Shown: positions 43,921-51,849 of the stretch, piece after piece
Layout of the letters: each line of letters begins with the position of its first letter
Numbering within the stretch: the first letter of the stretch is position 1
Assembly (NCBI RefSeq): GCF_001591445.1
Contig: NZ_BCUX01000012.1
Span: 62,001-126,000 of the forward strand
DNA length: 64,000 bases
Origin: Neobacillus drentensis NBRC 102427
GTDB taxonomy: Bacteria; Bacillota; Bacilli; Bacillales; Cytobacillaceae
Direction of reading: 5' to 3'
Made by a program: the position numbers and the translations under genes
Notes under the pieces: model-generated
The model's database searches: none
What the model saw: only the letters and a program-made list of their open reading frames with translations
What the model was told of the DNA's origin: nothing

Positions 43921-45102
43921 ATGAAAAGACCATTACCGCTATTTCCCACATCCTTAATAGGAAGCATGCCAAGATCAAAAGAGGTTCTAAGAGCCCACAG
44001 AATGATAAGAAGAGGAAAGATTGAACGAAACGACTTCAACCTGCTTATTGAGAGGGAAACTCAAAAGTTCATTAAGCTGCAGGAGGATTTTGGGATCGAT
44101 GTAATCACAAGTGGAGAGCTTGGGCGGGATAACTATGTGTCTTTCGTTTCCGATAAAATCGGCGGCGTTAGAATGATGAGCATGAGTGAAATGCTCGATT
44201 ATATTGAGGATAAAAAAGCTTTTGAGAACATTTTGACCACGCTTGATGTTCCAGCAGTCAGTATTAAAAATGCAATTTGTGTTGGTAAGTTGAACTACAA
44301 TGGCGATATTGTCGCAAATGAGCTAATGACGATGAAGAAGTTCACTAACAAACCCGTTAAGATAACCATACCAGGTCCCTATCTTCTTACCAGATCGATG
44401 TGGCTTCCTAATCTCTCAGGCAAGGTTTATGGCAGCAAGGAAGAACTTGGGCAAGATGTGATAAAGATTATGAAGGAAGAGATCGACAATCTTTTGAACA
44501 TAGGAGTGGATGTGATTCAATTTGATGAACCGGTTCTGACCGAGGTTGTTTTCACAGAGGGAAAGCCAAGGTCATTTATGTGCGCAGCTCTTTCCGAGAG
44601 AAAGGATCCTAAAGAGGAGCTTGAATTTGCCGGTTCTTTGATTGGAGAGATTATGGGGCATATAGAAAAGCACAAGACGGTTACTTCTCTTCATGTCTGC
44701 AGAGGCAACTGGAGCAAGGATGAGAGCAAATTATTGACAGGTCCATATACTCCACTGCTTGAGTTATTTGCTAGTGTGAATCCGGACCTTTTAACACTTG
44801 AATTCTCAACGCCAAGGGCAGGGGAGCTGAGCTCATTATTGGCTGATTCAAGAATCGGGGAGCATACTGCACTTGGTTTAGGAGTGATAAATCCGCGTAC
44901 AGATGAAATTGAGACATTGGACTCAATCCTTTCAAGAGTTGAAGAGGCAATGATGTATCTTCCAAAGGATAGAATATGGCTAAATCCTGACTGCGGTTTT
45001 GCAACCTTCTCAAATAGTCCAGTTAACATACTTGAAAATATCTCGGGCAAAATACGCTCATTAACAGAAACGGTTTCCATACTAAGGAGCAAATATGATT
45101 AA
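43921..45102 (+). CDS. Core MetE-like zinc methyltransferase (lacks N-terminal folate domain)
   Basis: The 393-residue protein corresponds to the C-terminal catalytic barrel of cobalamin-independent methionine synthase. Zinc-ligand equivalents are visible: His-x-Cys in SLHVCRGNW, a Glu in TLEFSTPRAGE and a Cys in NPDCGF. It lacks the N-terminal half that normal MetE uses with methyltetrahydrofolate, like folate-independent core-MetE enzymes. It may move a methyl group from an unknown donor to homocysteine or another thiol. The ATG at 43921 has GGGAG nine bases upstream. It overlaps the next gene by eight bases. Confidence 0.82.
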   Translation: MKRPLPLFPTSLIGSMPRSKEVLRAHRMIRRGKIERNDFNLLIERETQKFIKLQEDFGIDVITSGELGRDNYVSFVSDKIGGVRMMSMSEMLDYIEDKKAFENILTTLDVPAVSIKNAICVGKLNYNGDIVANELMTMKKFTNKPVKITIPGPYLLTRSMWLPNLSGKVYGSKEELGQDVIKIMKEEIDNLLNIGVDVIQFDEPVLTEVVFTEGKPRSFMCAALSERKDPKEELEFAGSLIGEIMGHIEKHKTVTSLHVCRGNWSKDESKLLTGPYTPLLELFASVNPDLLTLEFSTPRAGELSSLLADSRIGEHTALGLGVINPRTDEIETLDSILSRVEEAMMYLPKDRIWLNPDCGFATFSNSPVNILENISGKIRSLTETVSILRSKYD

Positions 45103-45586
45103 GCGGTCGACAGACGAAATAAACCCAGTATATGAGTCCAGGATTTTTGATATGAACTTTAGGGGGACGTCAAATGATCTCTCATCTGTGAAAATTTTTA
45201 CAAGCAAAAGTAGCTTTCAGATAGAAAAGCAAATAAGTTTTGACTTAGAAAACAAACAAATCACGAGTCTAGAATACTTCGCGGGATCAGTTTTAAGCAG
45301 CATAATATTGACACTCTTGGAGCAGTCAAAAAAAAGAGGTTCAATTATTGAAGAAATTGAAGGGGTTTTAAACCTTTCGCTGGAAAACCCTCTATCCTTG
45401 GTTGGTGTAAAAGGGTATGATGAAGAACCGTTTATCAGAAACATAACCGTAACCGTTTTTTTATTTGTTGATCTTGAGGACAATGATTTTGATGAATTTA
45501 CGTTCAATGCGCTTAAAAACTCCCCTATTTACAATACTCTAAAAAGATCGATGGGGCTTGAGATTATATTTAAAAAGCTTATATGA
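45095..45586 (+). CDS. OsmC-like protein without cysteines
   Basis: The 163-residue protein resembles the OsmC fold: a central TSLEYFAGSVLSSIILTLLEQ helix and a C-terminal NSPIYNTLKR stretch that aligns with the CPVYNTL-type motif of OsmC. OsmC/Ohr peroxidases need two cysteines; here both positions are Ser or Gly and the whole protein has no Cys, so peroxidase activity is unlikely. AAGGAG precedes its ATG inside the end of the MetE-like gene, so the two are translationally coupled. A binding or scaffolding role is possible. Confidence 0.65.
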   Translation: MIKRSTDEINPVYESRIFDMNFRGTSNDLSSVKIFTSKSSFQIEKQISFDLENKQITSLEYFAGSVLSSIILTLLEQSKKRGSIIEEIEGVLNLSLENPLSLVGVKGYDEEPFIRNITVTVFLFVDLEDNDFDEFTFNALKNSPIYNTLKRSMGLEIIFKKLI

Positions 45587-45616
45587 GGAGCATATTTAAC
45601 AGATACACAATAAGCC

Positions 45617-45766
45617 ATGACTGGAATACCTACAGTAAATTGGACAGTATTTATCATACTTTTGATTGTTGTAATAGCCATTGGCGAAACTGATGTTTTA
45701 CCTCGCAAAAATGGCAGATTCTCCTCGTTTAGATGGAAGAAAGGGACTTTTTACAAGTCCCTATAA
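45617..45766 (+). other. Possible 49-residue single-TM peptide, weak support
   Basis: An ATG opens a 49-codon frame with one hydrophobic segment (about residues 9-25) followed by a basic tail. No clear RBS is present, and its end overlaps a hairpin AGGGACTT/AAGTCCCT (45741-45761) that looks like the terminator of the preceding genes. It may be a remnant of a permease gene or non-coding. Confidence 0.25.
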
Positions 45767-46017
45767 AACTCTAGAGCGGATTGGAGGGAAGATTGGTTAC
45801 TCTGCCCGCCTTATCAGTTCCCTTCACTTGTAGTAAACTAGCGCATCACTAACAATTACGCAAAAAAATGCCAAGAAATTGACACACTCAGCTTTCCGTA
45901 AATTGTGTCGAATAAGCTATACTAAAAGTATCGATTGCTCATTATTTCACATAAAGAGAAATCCTTATAATGGATTTATTATGAACATCACAAATATTTA
46001 ATAATGGAGTGAATCAA

Positions 46018-46758
46018 ATGCAAGGAAAAACAGCGATTATTACAGGCGGGGGCAGTGGGTTCGGAAGAGAAACTGCATTAACACTTGCTCAAAAAGGGGT
46101 AAATATATCAGTAGTAGATTTGTCTAAAGAAAAAGGAGAAGAGACAGTACATCTTTGTGAAAAATTAGGCGGTAATGCTATTTTTATTCAAGCTGATGTG
46201 AGTAAAGTTGAGGATGTAAAAAAATATGTAATCGAAACAGTTGACCGCTTTGGAAAAATAGATTTATTTTTTAACAATGCTGGAATTTCCGGTTCTGGAG
46301 TTCGAACTTTAGAATGTACCGAAGAAGAATTCAATACCATTGTTGATGTTAACTTAAAAGGTGTCTTCTACGGTTTGAAATATGTTGTGAACGAGATGTT
46401 AAAAACTGGCGGTGGATCCATTGTCAATACTGCCTCACTTGGCGGCTTAGTTGGAATGCCTACATTAGGAGCTTATTCCGCGACAAAACATGCTGTTATT
46501 GGTCTAACAAAAACCATAGCTGGGGAATATGGAAGAGATAATATTCGCATCAATGCAATTGCTCCAGGAACCAATGAAACACCAATGGTAAAAGCATTCC
46601 CAGCAGAAGCTATTAAAGCAATGGCTGATGCGGTACCGATGGGCAGATTAGGTCAACCCCATGAAGTAGGGAATGTAGTAGCATTTCTGCTTAGCGAAGA
46701 AGCATCCTATATTCATGGTGCTGTCATTTCAATCGATGGTGGATCTGCTGCATTATAA
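46018..46758 (+). CDS. SDR-family NAD(P)-dependent dehydrogenase
   Basis: The 246-residue classical short-chain dehydrogenase has the cofactor motif TGGGSGFG (9-16), NNAG (86-89) and the catalytic Ser140, Tyr153 and Lys157 (YSATK). Asp34 after the second strand suggests NAD(H) preference. The C-terminal ISIDGG stretch is typical. The start at 46018 has TGGAG eight bases upstream. It is a lone gene with a strong terminator; the alcohol or ketone it acts on is unknown. Confidence 0.9.
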   Translation: MQGKTAIITGGGSGFGRETALTLAQKGVNISVVDLSKEKGEETVHLCEKLGGNAIFIQADVSKVEDVKKYVIETVDRFGKIDLFFNNAGISGSGVRTLECTEEEFNTIVDVNLKGVFYGLKYVVNEMLKTGGGSIVNTASLGGLVGMPTLGAYSATKHAVIGLTKTIAGEYGRDNIRINAIAPGTNETPMVKAFPAEAIKAMADAVPMGRLGQPHEVGNVVAFLLSEEASYIHGAVISIDGGSAAL

Positions 46759-46813
46759 ACATCGCTAATGTAATGGCGAAAGTGGTAATGGGCGGTTTCA
46801 GATATTTTAAGGT

Positions 46814-46849
46814 AAGAGGCAGGTAATCATTAACGATTACCTGCCTCTT
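46814..46849 (+). terminator. Terminator after the SDR gene
   Basis: AAGAGGCAGGTAATC and GATTACCTGCCTCTT form a perfect 15-bp stem with a 6-base loop. Confidence 0.9.
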
Positions 46850-47056
46850 GTTGCTTGTTAAAGGTTTCAGTGTATTGCTGTTTTGTTCTATGGCTATACT
46901 TCCAGCTGCCATTGCTAATACTAGGAGCACAAGAAATGTTTCTTCATCAAGCAATGCCCTTTTTTACTATTTGAACCTATTTACTATACATGGCACGGAA
47001 TCTAAAACCTTTTCCAAAAGTATTAAAAAAACGCCAAATAAATGGCGCTTATTGCA

Positions 47057-47257
47057 TTAATCATTATTACGCTTTCCTCTAGTATTGTTTGCATTGCCTG
47101 TTAAATTGGTTACGGCATTTGAAGTTGCATCTACAGTATTCATGGCAATATTCTCAGTGGTTTCTAATGCACTATGCACGGCATGAAACGCAGCACCTGC
47201 AGTTTCTTTAATGCCTTCTGAGACACTTTGATTATTAGTTTTTGATTGGTCTGACAA
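47057..47257 (-). CDS. Small amphipathic helical protein of unknown function
   Basis: The 66-residue acidic, alanine- and threonine-rich protein has repeated helical stretches (GIKETAGAAFHAVHSALETTENIA). It begins with TTG, but a full AGGAGGTGA RBS lies nine bases upstream, which supports this start. It has no transmembrane segment. Such small proteins in Bacillaceae are often stress- or spore-associated, but I cannot name the family. Confidence 0.55.
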   Translation of the reverse strand: MSDQSKTNNQSVSEGIKETAGAAFHAVHSALETTENIAMNTVDATSNAVTNLTGNANNTRGKRNND

Positions 47258-47514
47258 ATGATTTCACCTCCTAAACAGCTATAGGTTATGTAGAATAAGA
47301 TCGATTATTCACGGTAGAGGAATTTAGACACTATTTAGAGGTATTGGCAGACTCGATGCTAACAGGTTCAGGACAGGACGAATTTGAAAATGAAATATTT
47401 GAGGTCTTTAATGTTCATAATTATTAAAGGGCGTACCAATTGAGTTTGATTTGGGGGCAGAGAAATGTAGCGAAACCAAGTAGTGATTAAGGATTTTAAA
47501 GGAGACTAAAAGCA

Positions 47515-47736
47515 ATGGCAGAAATCAAATTTGAAATAAAAGAAACCGTGGGGGCTTTGTCTCAATCCCCTAAAGGCTGGAACAAAGAACTCAATCTTAT
47601 CAGTTGGAATGGAAAAGAACCAAAATTCGATTTACGCGATTGGGCACCTGAACACGAGAAGATGGGGAAGGGTGTCACGTTGACAGTTGAAGAGTTAAGA
47701 GCTTTGAGGGATTTGTTGAATGGGATGGGATTATAG
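47515..47736 (+). CDS. ydbC: YdbC-type PC4/p15-like DNA-binding protein
   Basis: The 73-residue protein matches the bacterial PC4-like family (YdbC): KGWNKELNLISWNGKEPKFDLRDW followed by GKGVTLTVEELRALRDLL. These dimers bind single-stranded DNA. AAAGGAG precedes the ATG. It is a single small gene, and nothing adjacent suggests a specific role. Confidence 0.88.
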   Translation: MAEIKFEIKETVGALSQSPKGWNKELNLISWNGKEPKFDLRDWAPEHEKMGKGVTLTVEELRALRDLLNGMGL

Positions 47737-47770
47737 GTAATAAGGATAGGAGGTCAACCTTGAGGCTGAT

Positions 47771-47821
47771 GTGCCTGACCCTAATTGCAGTAAAGCTTTA
47801 ATATACATGGGGTCAGCCGCC
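47771..47821. repeat. Dispersed palindromic repeat copy
   Basis: GTGCCTGACCC, a TAAAGCTTTA core and GGGGTCAGCCGCC form a degenerate copy of the element seen at 57727-57792 and 59505-59570. Confidence 0.65.
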
Positions 47822-47987
47822 TTCTTTATTGAGCGCAAGAGTTGAGGTTTCATATGCCATAGGCAGTCTGTTGTTTATTTGAACTATAGGTCATTTTGTT
47901 GAAGAATACCTATACATATGAATGTGATTTATTGGATATTTTAACAAGATAGGAGAAGCAAGGTTTTGAGAAAGGGATGATGAAGCT

Positions 47988-48458
47988 ATGACAATAAAAA
48001 TTCAAAGATTAATTAATGTTGCTATGGTCTTAATATCATGGCTGACGTTACCCTTATTAGGCTCACGTAACATAAAAAGATTTCTTCCCGCATCAATCCT
48101 AATTGTCCTTATTGACGGTATCAGCATTCAAATTGGAAAAAAACAAAAATGGTGGGTCTTCTATAATAAACCGAAATCATACTTATTTGGGGAATTCCCT
48201 TTTAGTATTGGACCGTTTTTTGTAAGCTCCATGTGGATTCTAAAGTGGACATACGGAAATTTTAAAAAGTTTATTTTACTCAATGCAATTATAAATGGTA
48301 TCTTTGCATTTCCAGTTGCAAATCTTGCAAGAAAATTTAGATATTATAGATTGGTTCGATTAAATAACTTTCAATTTTTTCTTAATTTCATTTCAAAGGC
48401 ATTTTTATTTTATGGGATTCAATATCTTTTTGACAAAAAAGGTAAAATAAAATTTTAA
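47988..48458 (+). CDS. Small polytopic membrane protein of unknown function
   Basis: The 156-residue protein has about four hydrophobic helices and basic termini, with a KWWVFYNKPKSYLFGEFPF stretch between helices two and three. I do not recognise a functional family; similar conserved membrane proteins occur in Bacillaceae. The RBS is weak (GGGATGATG), and no operon partner is visible. Confidence 0.65.
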   Translation: MTIKIQRLINVAMVLISWLTLPLLGSRNIKRFLPASILIVLIDGISIQIGKKQKWWVFYNKPKSYLFGEFPFSIGPFFVSSMWILKWTYGNFKKFILLNAIINGIFAFPVANLARKFRYYRLVRLNNFQFFLNFISKAFLFYGIQYLFDKKGKIKF

Positions 48459-48615
48459 ACACTTTCACTATTATAAATAAGAGTCCCCCTATCCTATGGG
48501 GAGGGGGAAACTATATCTAATAACAGATTCCATTTATATGAAAAAAGTTACTGGGAGATGAAGACACTCAATCTAATCAAAAATTACGGATACCTAGACA
48601 CCGTCCCTTTGGTGT

Positions 48616-48981
48616 TCAGTCTAGTTTATTACCGTATGGCCTGTAATCCACCTCAACCTTATCTTTTTCTTGGTAGGGTGCCAGCATAAAAGCCGCTTTA
48701 AAGACAGTGTCTCCTTTATTAATTAAATAGTGAACCTTTTTTGGTTCCACATGGACAAAATCTCCTTGTTTACATTGGAAAATCTCCGTGTCGATGTGAA
48801 TTTCCAGTTCGCCCTCTAAAATAAAGAAGTTCTCTTCCATGAAGTTATGATAATGCGCAGTAAAATCCTGTCCTGGCTGCAGGATAACAATTCCAAAGTT
48901 CATTCGGGGTCCTTTTAGCAGGTACTTAGGACCGCTGTCACCAAATCGGTAGTCTCTTTCAGTCTCGTTCAAAACGGTCAT
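48616..48981 (-). CDS. Cupin-domain protein at the end of the lsrRK operon
   Basis: The 121-residue single-domain cupin has the metal-binding motif pattern HYHNFMEENFFILEGELE (H-x-H, then E) and a later His in HVEPKKVHY. GGGAGAG precedes the ATG at 48981. It follows lsrK by about 20 bases on the same strand. No lsrG gene is found at this locus, so this cupin may process phospho-AI-2 in place of the LsrG isomerase; that role is inferred from position only. Confidence 0.82.
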   Translation of the reverse strand: MTVLNETERDYRFGDSGPKYLLKGPRMNFGIVILQPGQDFTAHYHNFMEENFFILEGELEIHIDTEIFQCKQGDFVHVEPKKVHYLINKGDTVFKAAFMLAPYQEKDKVEVDYRPYGNKLD

Positions 48982-49003
48982 TTTGCACTCTCCCTTTAAT
49001 AGT

Positions 49004-50563
49004 TTATAAGCCTGGCGCAATCCACATATGGTCGGTATATCCCTGATCGGCCAGACCTAATTGTACTTTGTATACGGCTTCCCATTTTTTATAGACTTCA
49101 TCATAAATGAAACGATTCATTTCATTTGGTTCGAAAGTTTTTTCAAATTTTACCACTTGATCAATGGCCTCATTAAAGCTTTCATATACGCCTGCTCCTA
49201 CACCTGCACAAATAGCAGCACCAAGAGCGGTTGATTCCTTTACAACGGGAACCTTAACTTTTATATTCAGAACGTCAGCAACAATTTGACACCATAAGTC
49301 ACTTTTTGAGGCCCCGCCGCCAAAAACAATGGCTTCCGGTGATGTATTCGTAATTTTAGAAACGATTTCAATATTGGCCCTTGTTACAAAAGCGGCATTT
49401 TCCATAATGGCCCGGTAAAAAGTGGCTTTATTATACGAACTGTTAAACTTAAAATCTATGAAACTTGGAGCGGCATGTTTCCATGAAAAGTAATTCATTT
49501 TATCGGAAAAGGTACAGATCATCCCATTGCAGCCTGCCGGGACATTTTGGGCTCTTTTCTCCATTTGGGCATAAATACTTTCCCCGCTTTCCTTCACAAG
49601 AAAGGCTTCCAGATCACAGAACGTATCTCTGAACCATCTCATGATTAATCCAGGAAAGAAGGCGATCGCTTCATATTGCCACGTATTGGGGATGGCATGG
49701 CAATTCACTCTTACTTTACAATCATCATTGATTTCGACATGATTGGTTGTATATTCATATTGCCAAAAACTCCCGCCTAAGACAGCCGCATCTCCCTCCT
49801 TAATGACACCCATGCCAATGCAGCCTAATTGAGCGTCGCCGCCACCTGCGACCACTAACGTTTTCGTGCTCAATCCAGTAAGTGCTGAGAATTCCTCGGT
49901 AACATGACCAATAATGGATCCGCTTTCATTTACAATTGGATAAATATCATTTCTCAGACCAACCTTCTCTGGAATAGCTGGATCCCATGCCCTTTTCTTA
50001 AGATCGAAAAGACCAGTCGTGCAGCCATTGGAAGGTTCAACCGAAATCACATCGGTTAAACGATAGGTAATCCAGTCGTTCAGCATTGTAACGTATTTCA
50101 CCTTTTCATACGTTTCGAGGATATTCTTTTTCACCCAGAGGATGCGCGGGGAGGCTCCTAATGAAAAGGTCTGTCCAGAAATACGATGAATATCTGCTTC
50201 GATAGTATCGCTTATTTTATATAGGTGCGCGACTTCATCATTGGACCTTGAATCCACATTGGCACAGGCCCATAGTTCCTTACCGTTCTCATCGTATAGG
50301 ACAATGGCTTCCCGCATACTGGTGGTGGATATCGATACAATGTTCTCTGGCTTCACCTTACTCTTGACTAAGCTTTCTTTAATGAGATCGATGATCAGTT
50401 CAATATTTTTATTGATATCAAAGTCCATTGAACCTGGATAGCGGATATCTTCATTATGTGTCCATTCCGATTGGGTAACAAAGAGTTCATTGCCAAATGT
50501 GTCAAACAAAATGACTCTGACACTGCCAGTTCCGGCATCAATCGCCATTAAGTACTTTTCCAT
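49004..50563 (-). CDS. lsrK: Autoinducer-2 kinase
   Basis: The 519-residue FGGY-family kinase has the N-terminal phosphate site MAIDAGTGSVR, the FGGY-type C-terminal ATP-binding GGGASKSDLWCQIVADVL and the ALGAAICAG stretch. At this locus, next to lsrR and lsrACDBF, it is the AI-2 kinase that phosphorylates imported AI-2, which then inactivates the LsrR repressor. The start was set at the second ATG at 50563. Confidence 0.9.
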   Translation of the reverse strand: MEKYLMAIDAGTGSVRVILFDTFGNELFVTQSEWTHNEDIRYPGSMDFDINKNIELIIDLIKESLVKSKVKPENIVSISTTSMREAIVLYDENGKELWACANVDSRSNDEVAHLYKISDTIEADIHRISGQTFSLGASPRILWVKKNILETYEKVKYVTMLNDWITYRLTDVISVEPSNGCTTGLFDLKKRAWDPAIPEKVGLRNDIYPIVNESGSIIGHVTEEFSALTGLSTKTLVVAGGGDAQLGCIGMGVIKEGDAAVLGGSFWQYEYTTNHVEINDDCKVRVNCHAIPNTWQYEAIAFFPGLIMRWFRDTFCDLEAFLVKESGESIYAQMEKRAQNVPAGCNGMICTFSDKMNYFSWKHAAPSFIDFKFNSSYNKATFYRAIMENAAFVTRANIEIVSKITNTSPEAIVFGGGASKSDLWCQIVADVLNIKVKVPVVKESTALGAAICAGVGAGVYESFNEAIDQVVKFEKTFEPNEMNRFIYDEVYKKWEAVYKVQLGLADQGYTDHMWIAPGL

Positions 50564-50613
50564 TGTCCTCATCTTCCTTTCTACAATGATTAGGAATTAA
50601 TAATCTGAGCCCT

Positions 50614-51534
50614 TTATTCGATTAGACTTTTGGCGACATCTTCATCTGTAATTAATACATCGATATATCCCCCTTTTAATGCCCCGATAATGGCCTCTCG
50701 TTTTTCTAATCCTCCCGCCACGGCAACTACATGGTTCAGTGATTTTAATAGATTTATATCGGTACTCACCAGTTGTTTATGCAATTTAAGATCTAAAACA
50801 TGGCCATTTTTATCATAAAACTGGCTTAATAGATCTCCCGCAGCCCCCATTGATTTGAAGATTTCCATTTGATTCGTGTTTAAATATCCTTCCTTCACAA
50901 TGGTGGCCTGTTCGTTTACTGCTCCAATGCCAATGATCGTGATCGAAGAGTATGGGATCATTTCAAAGATTTTCTTGATTGGTTTTTCATTAATTAACTG
51001 TTTGGCGAGATGTTCTGTAGATGCTAATAAGGGGGCCGGCATAATGTAATGGTTGTAATTGAGATTTGTGTAATAATCGGATGACGAATCGATTACGGTT
51101 GGAATATAGAATTTTACGCCTCCGGATAAGGAGACGAATGTGACTTTATACTTTGTCGAGATATTTAAATGTCCCAAGGTTCTTGAAACGGCCTGCCCAT
51201 AACCAACATTAATCATGGTGTCACTGGTAATTCTGTCTTCAATATAGTGGGCGGCTGCCTTTGTCAAACTATCTAACGGATTTTTGCTAGAGGCAGGAAT
51301 AATATAAATATCCTGTAAATGATAGTGCTGCTTGATTTTATTTTGTACCTCGATATCCACAAATTTATCCAAGTTAATTTTAAATTGGATAATGTGATTG
51401 GCCTTCGCGATATCTAGGTATTTTATCACTTTCATCCTCGATAGATTCAAAGACTCCGCGATCTCGTTTTGTGTCATTCCTTCGATGTAATACTTCCAGG
51501 CGATATTGCTGATAAGACTATTTTCATATGTCAT
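50614..51534 (-). CDS. lsrR: LsrR, SorC/DeoR-family repressor of AI-2 uptake
   Basis: The 306-residue protein has an N-terminal helix-turn-helix (about 18-42, MTQNEIAESLNLSRMKVIKYL) and a SorC-type sugar-phosphate-binding domain (about 55-300). It would repress the divergent lsrACDBF genes until phospho-AI-2 binds. Relatives at other loci sense other sugar phosphates, so the AI-2 role rests on the complete lsr gene set here. The ATG at 51534 was preferred over a GTG three codons upstream. Confidence 0.87.
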   Translation of the reverse strand: MTYENSLISNIAWKYYIEGMTQNEIAESLNLSRMKVIKYLDIAKANHIIQFKINLDKFVDIEVQNKIKQHYHLQDIYIIPASSKNPLDSLTKAAAHYIEDRITSDTMINVGYGQAVSRTLGHLNISTKYKVTFVSLSGGVKFYIPTVIDSSSDYYTNLNYNHYIMPAPLLASTEHLAKQLINEKPIKKIFEMIPYSSITIIGIGAVNEQATIVKEGYLNTNQMEIFKSMGAAGDLLSQFYDKNGHVLDLKLHKQLVSTDINLLKSLNHVVAVAGGLEKREAIIGALKGGYIDVLITDEDVAKSLIE

Positions 51535-51813
51535 GTTCTTCACTCTCTACAGTTTATTTTTAAACAAAAATTTTATGTTAAAACTATTGTGCTACTTTTG
51601 CTGTGCAATAAAACAAAAGTAATTTCAATAACCTTTCTATATTGTAATAAGACTGTAATGAAAATTATGCCTAGTTCATATAATTTACGAGGGAATACCT
51701 AGTAAGCTGTTTGGAGGCATTTTTCATATTTGGAAGTATATAAAGTTTACTAACTAATAAAATGTTTGATTGTTAATAAAATGTATGAATCAGTAATAGA
51801 CTTATAACAAAAA

Positions 51814-51827
51814 AGTAAGCGGTTACA
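51814..51827 (+). promoter_or_regulatory. Probable CcpA (cre) site upstream of lsrA
   Basis: AGTAAGCGGTTACA differs from the cre-like palindrome TGTAAGCGGTTACA at one position and lies 23 bases before the lsrA start. Carbon catabolite repression of AI-2 uptake fits this. The rest of 51535-51849 is AT-rich and should hold the divergent lsr promoters and LsrR sites, which I cannot pin down. Confidence 0.65.
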
Positions 51828-51849
51828 GTAATGGTGCTAAGGTGGTGGG

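Noticed and set aside
44691-45092. 133-codon antisense frame in the MetE-like gene
   Set aside because: No RBS, and the opposite strand carries clear zinc-ligand motifs.
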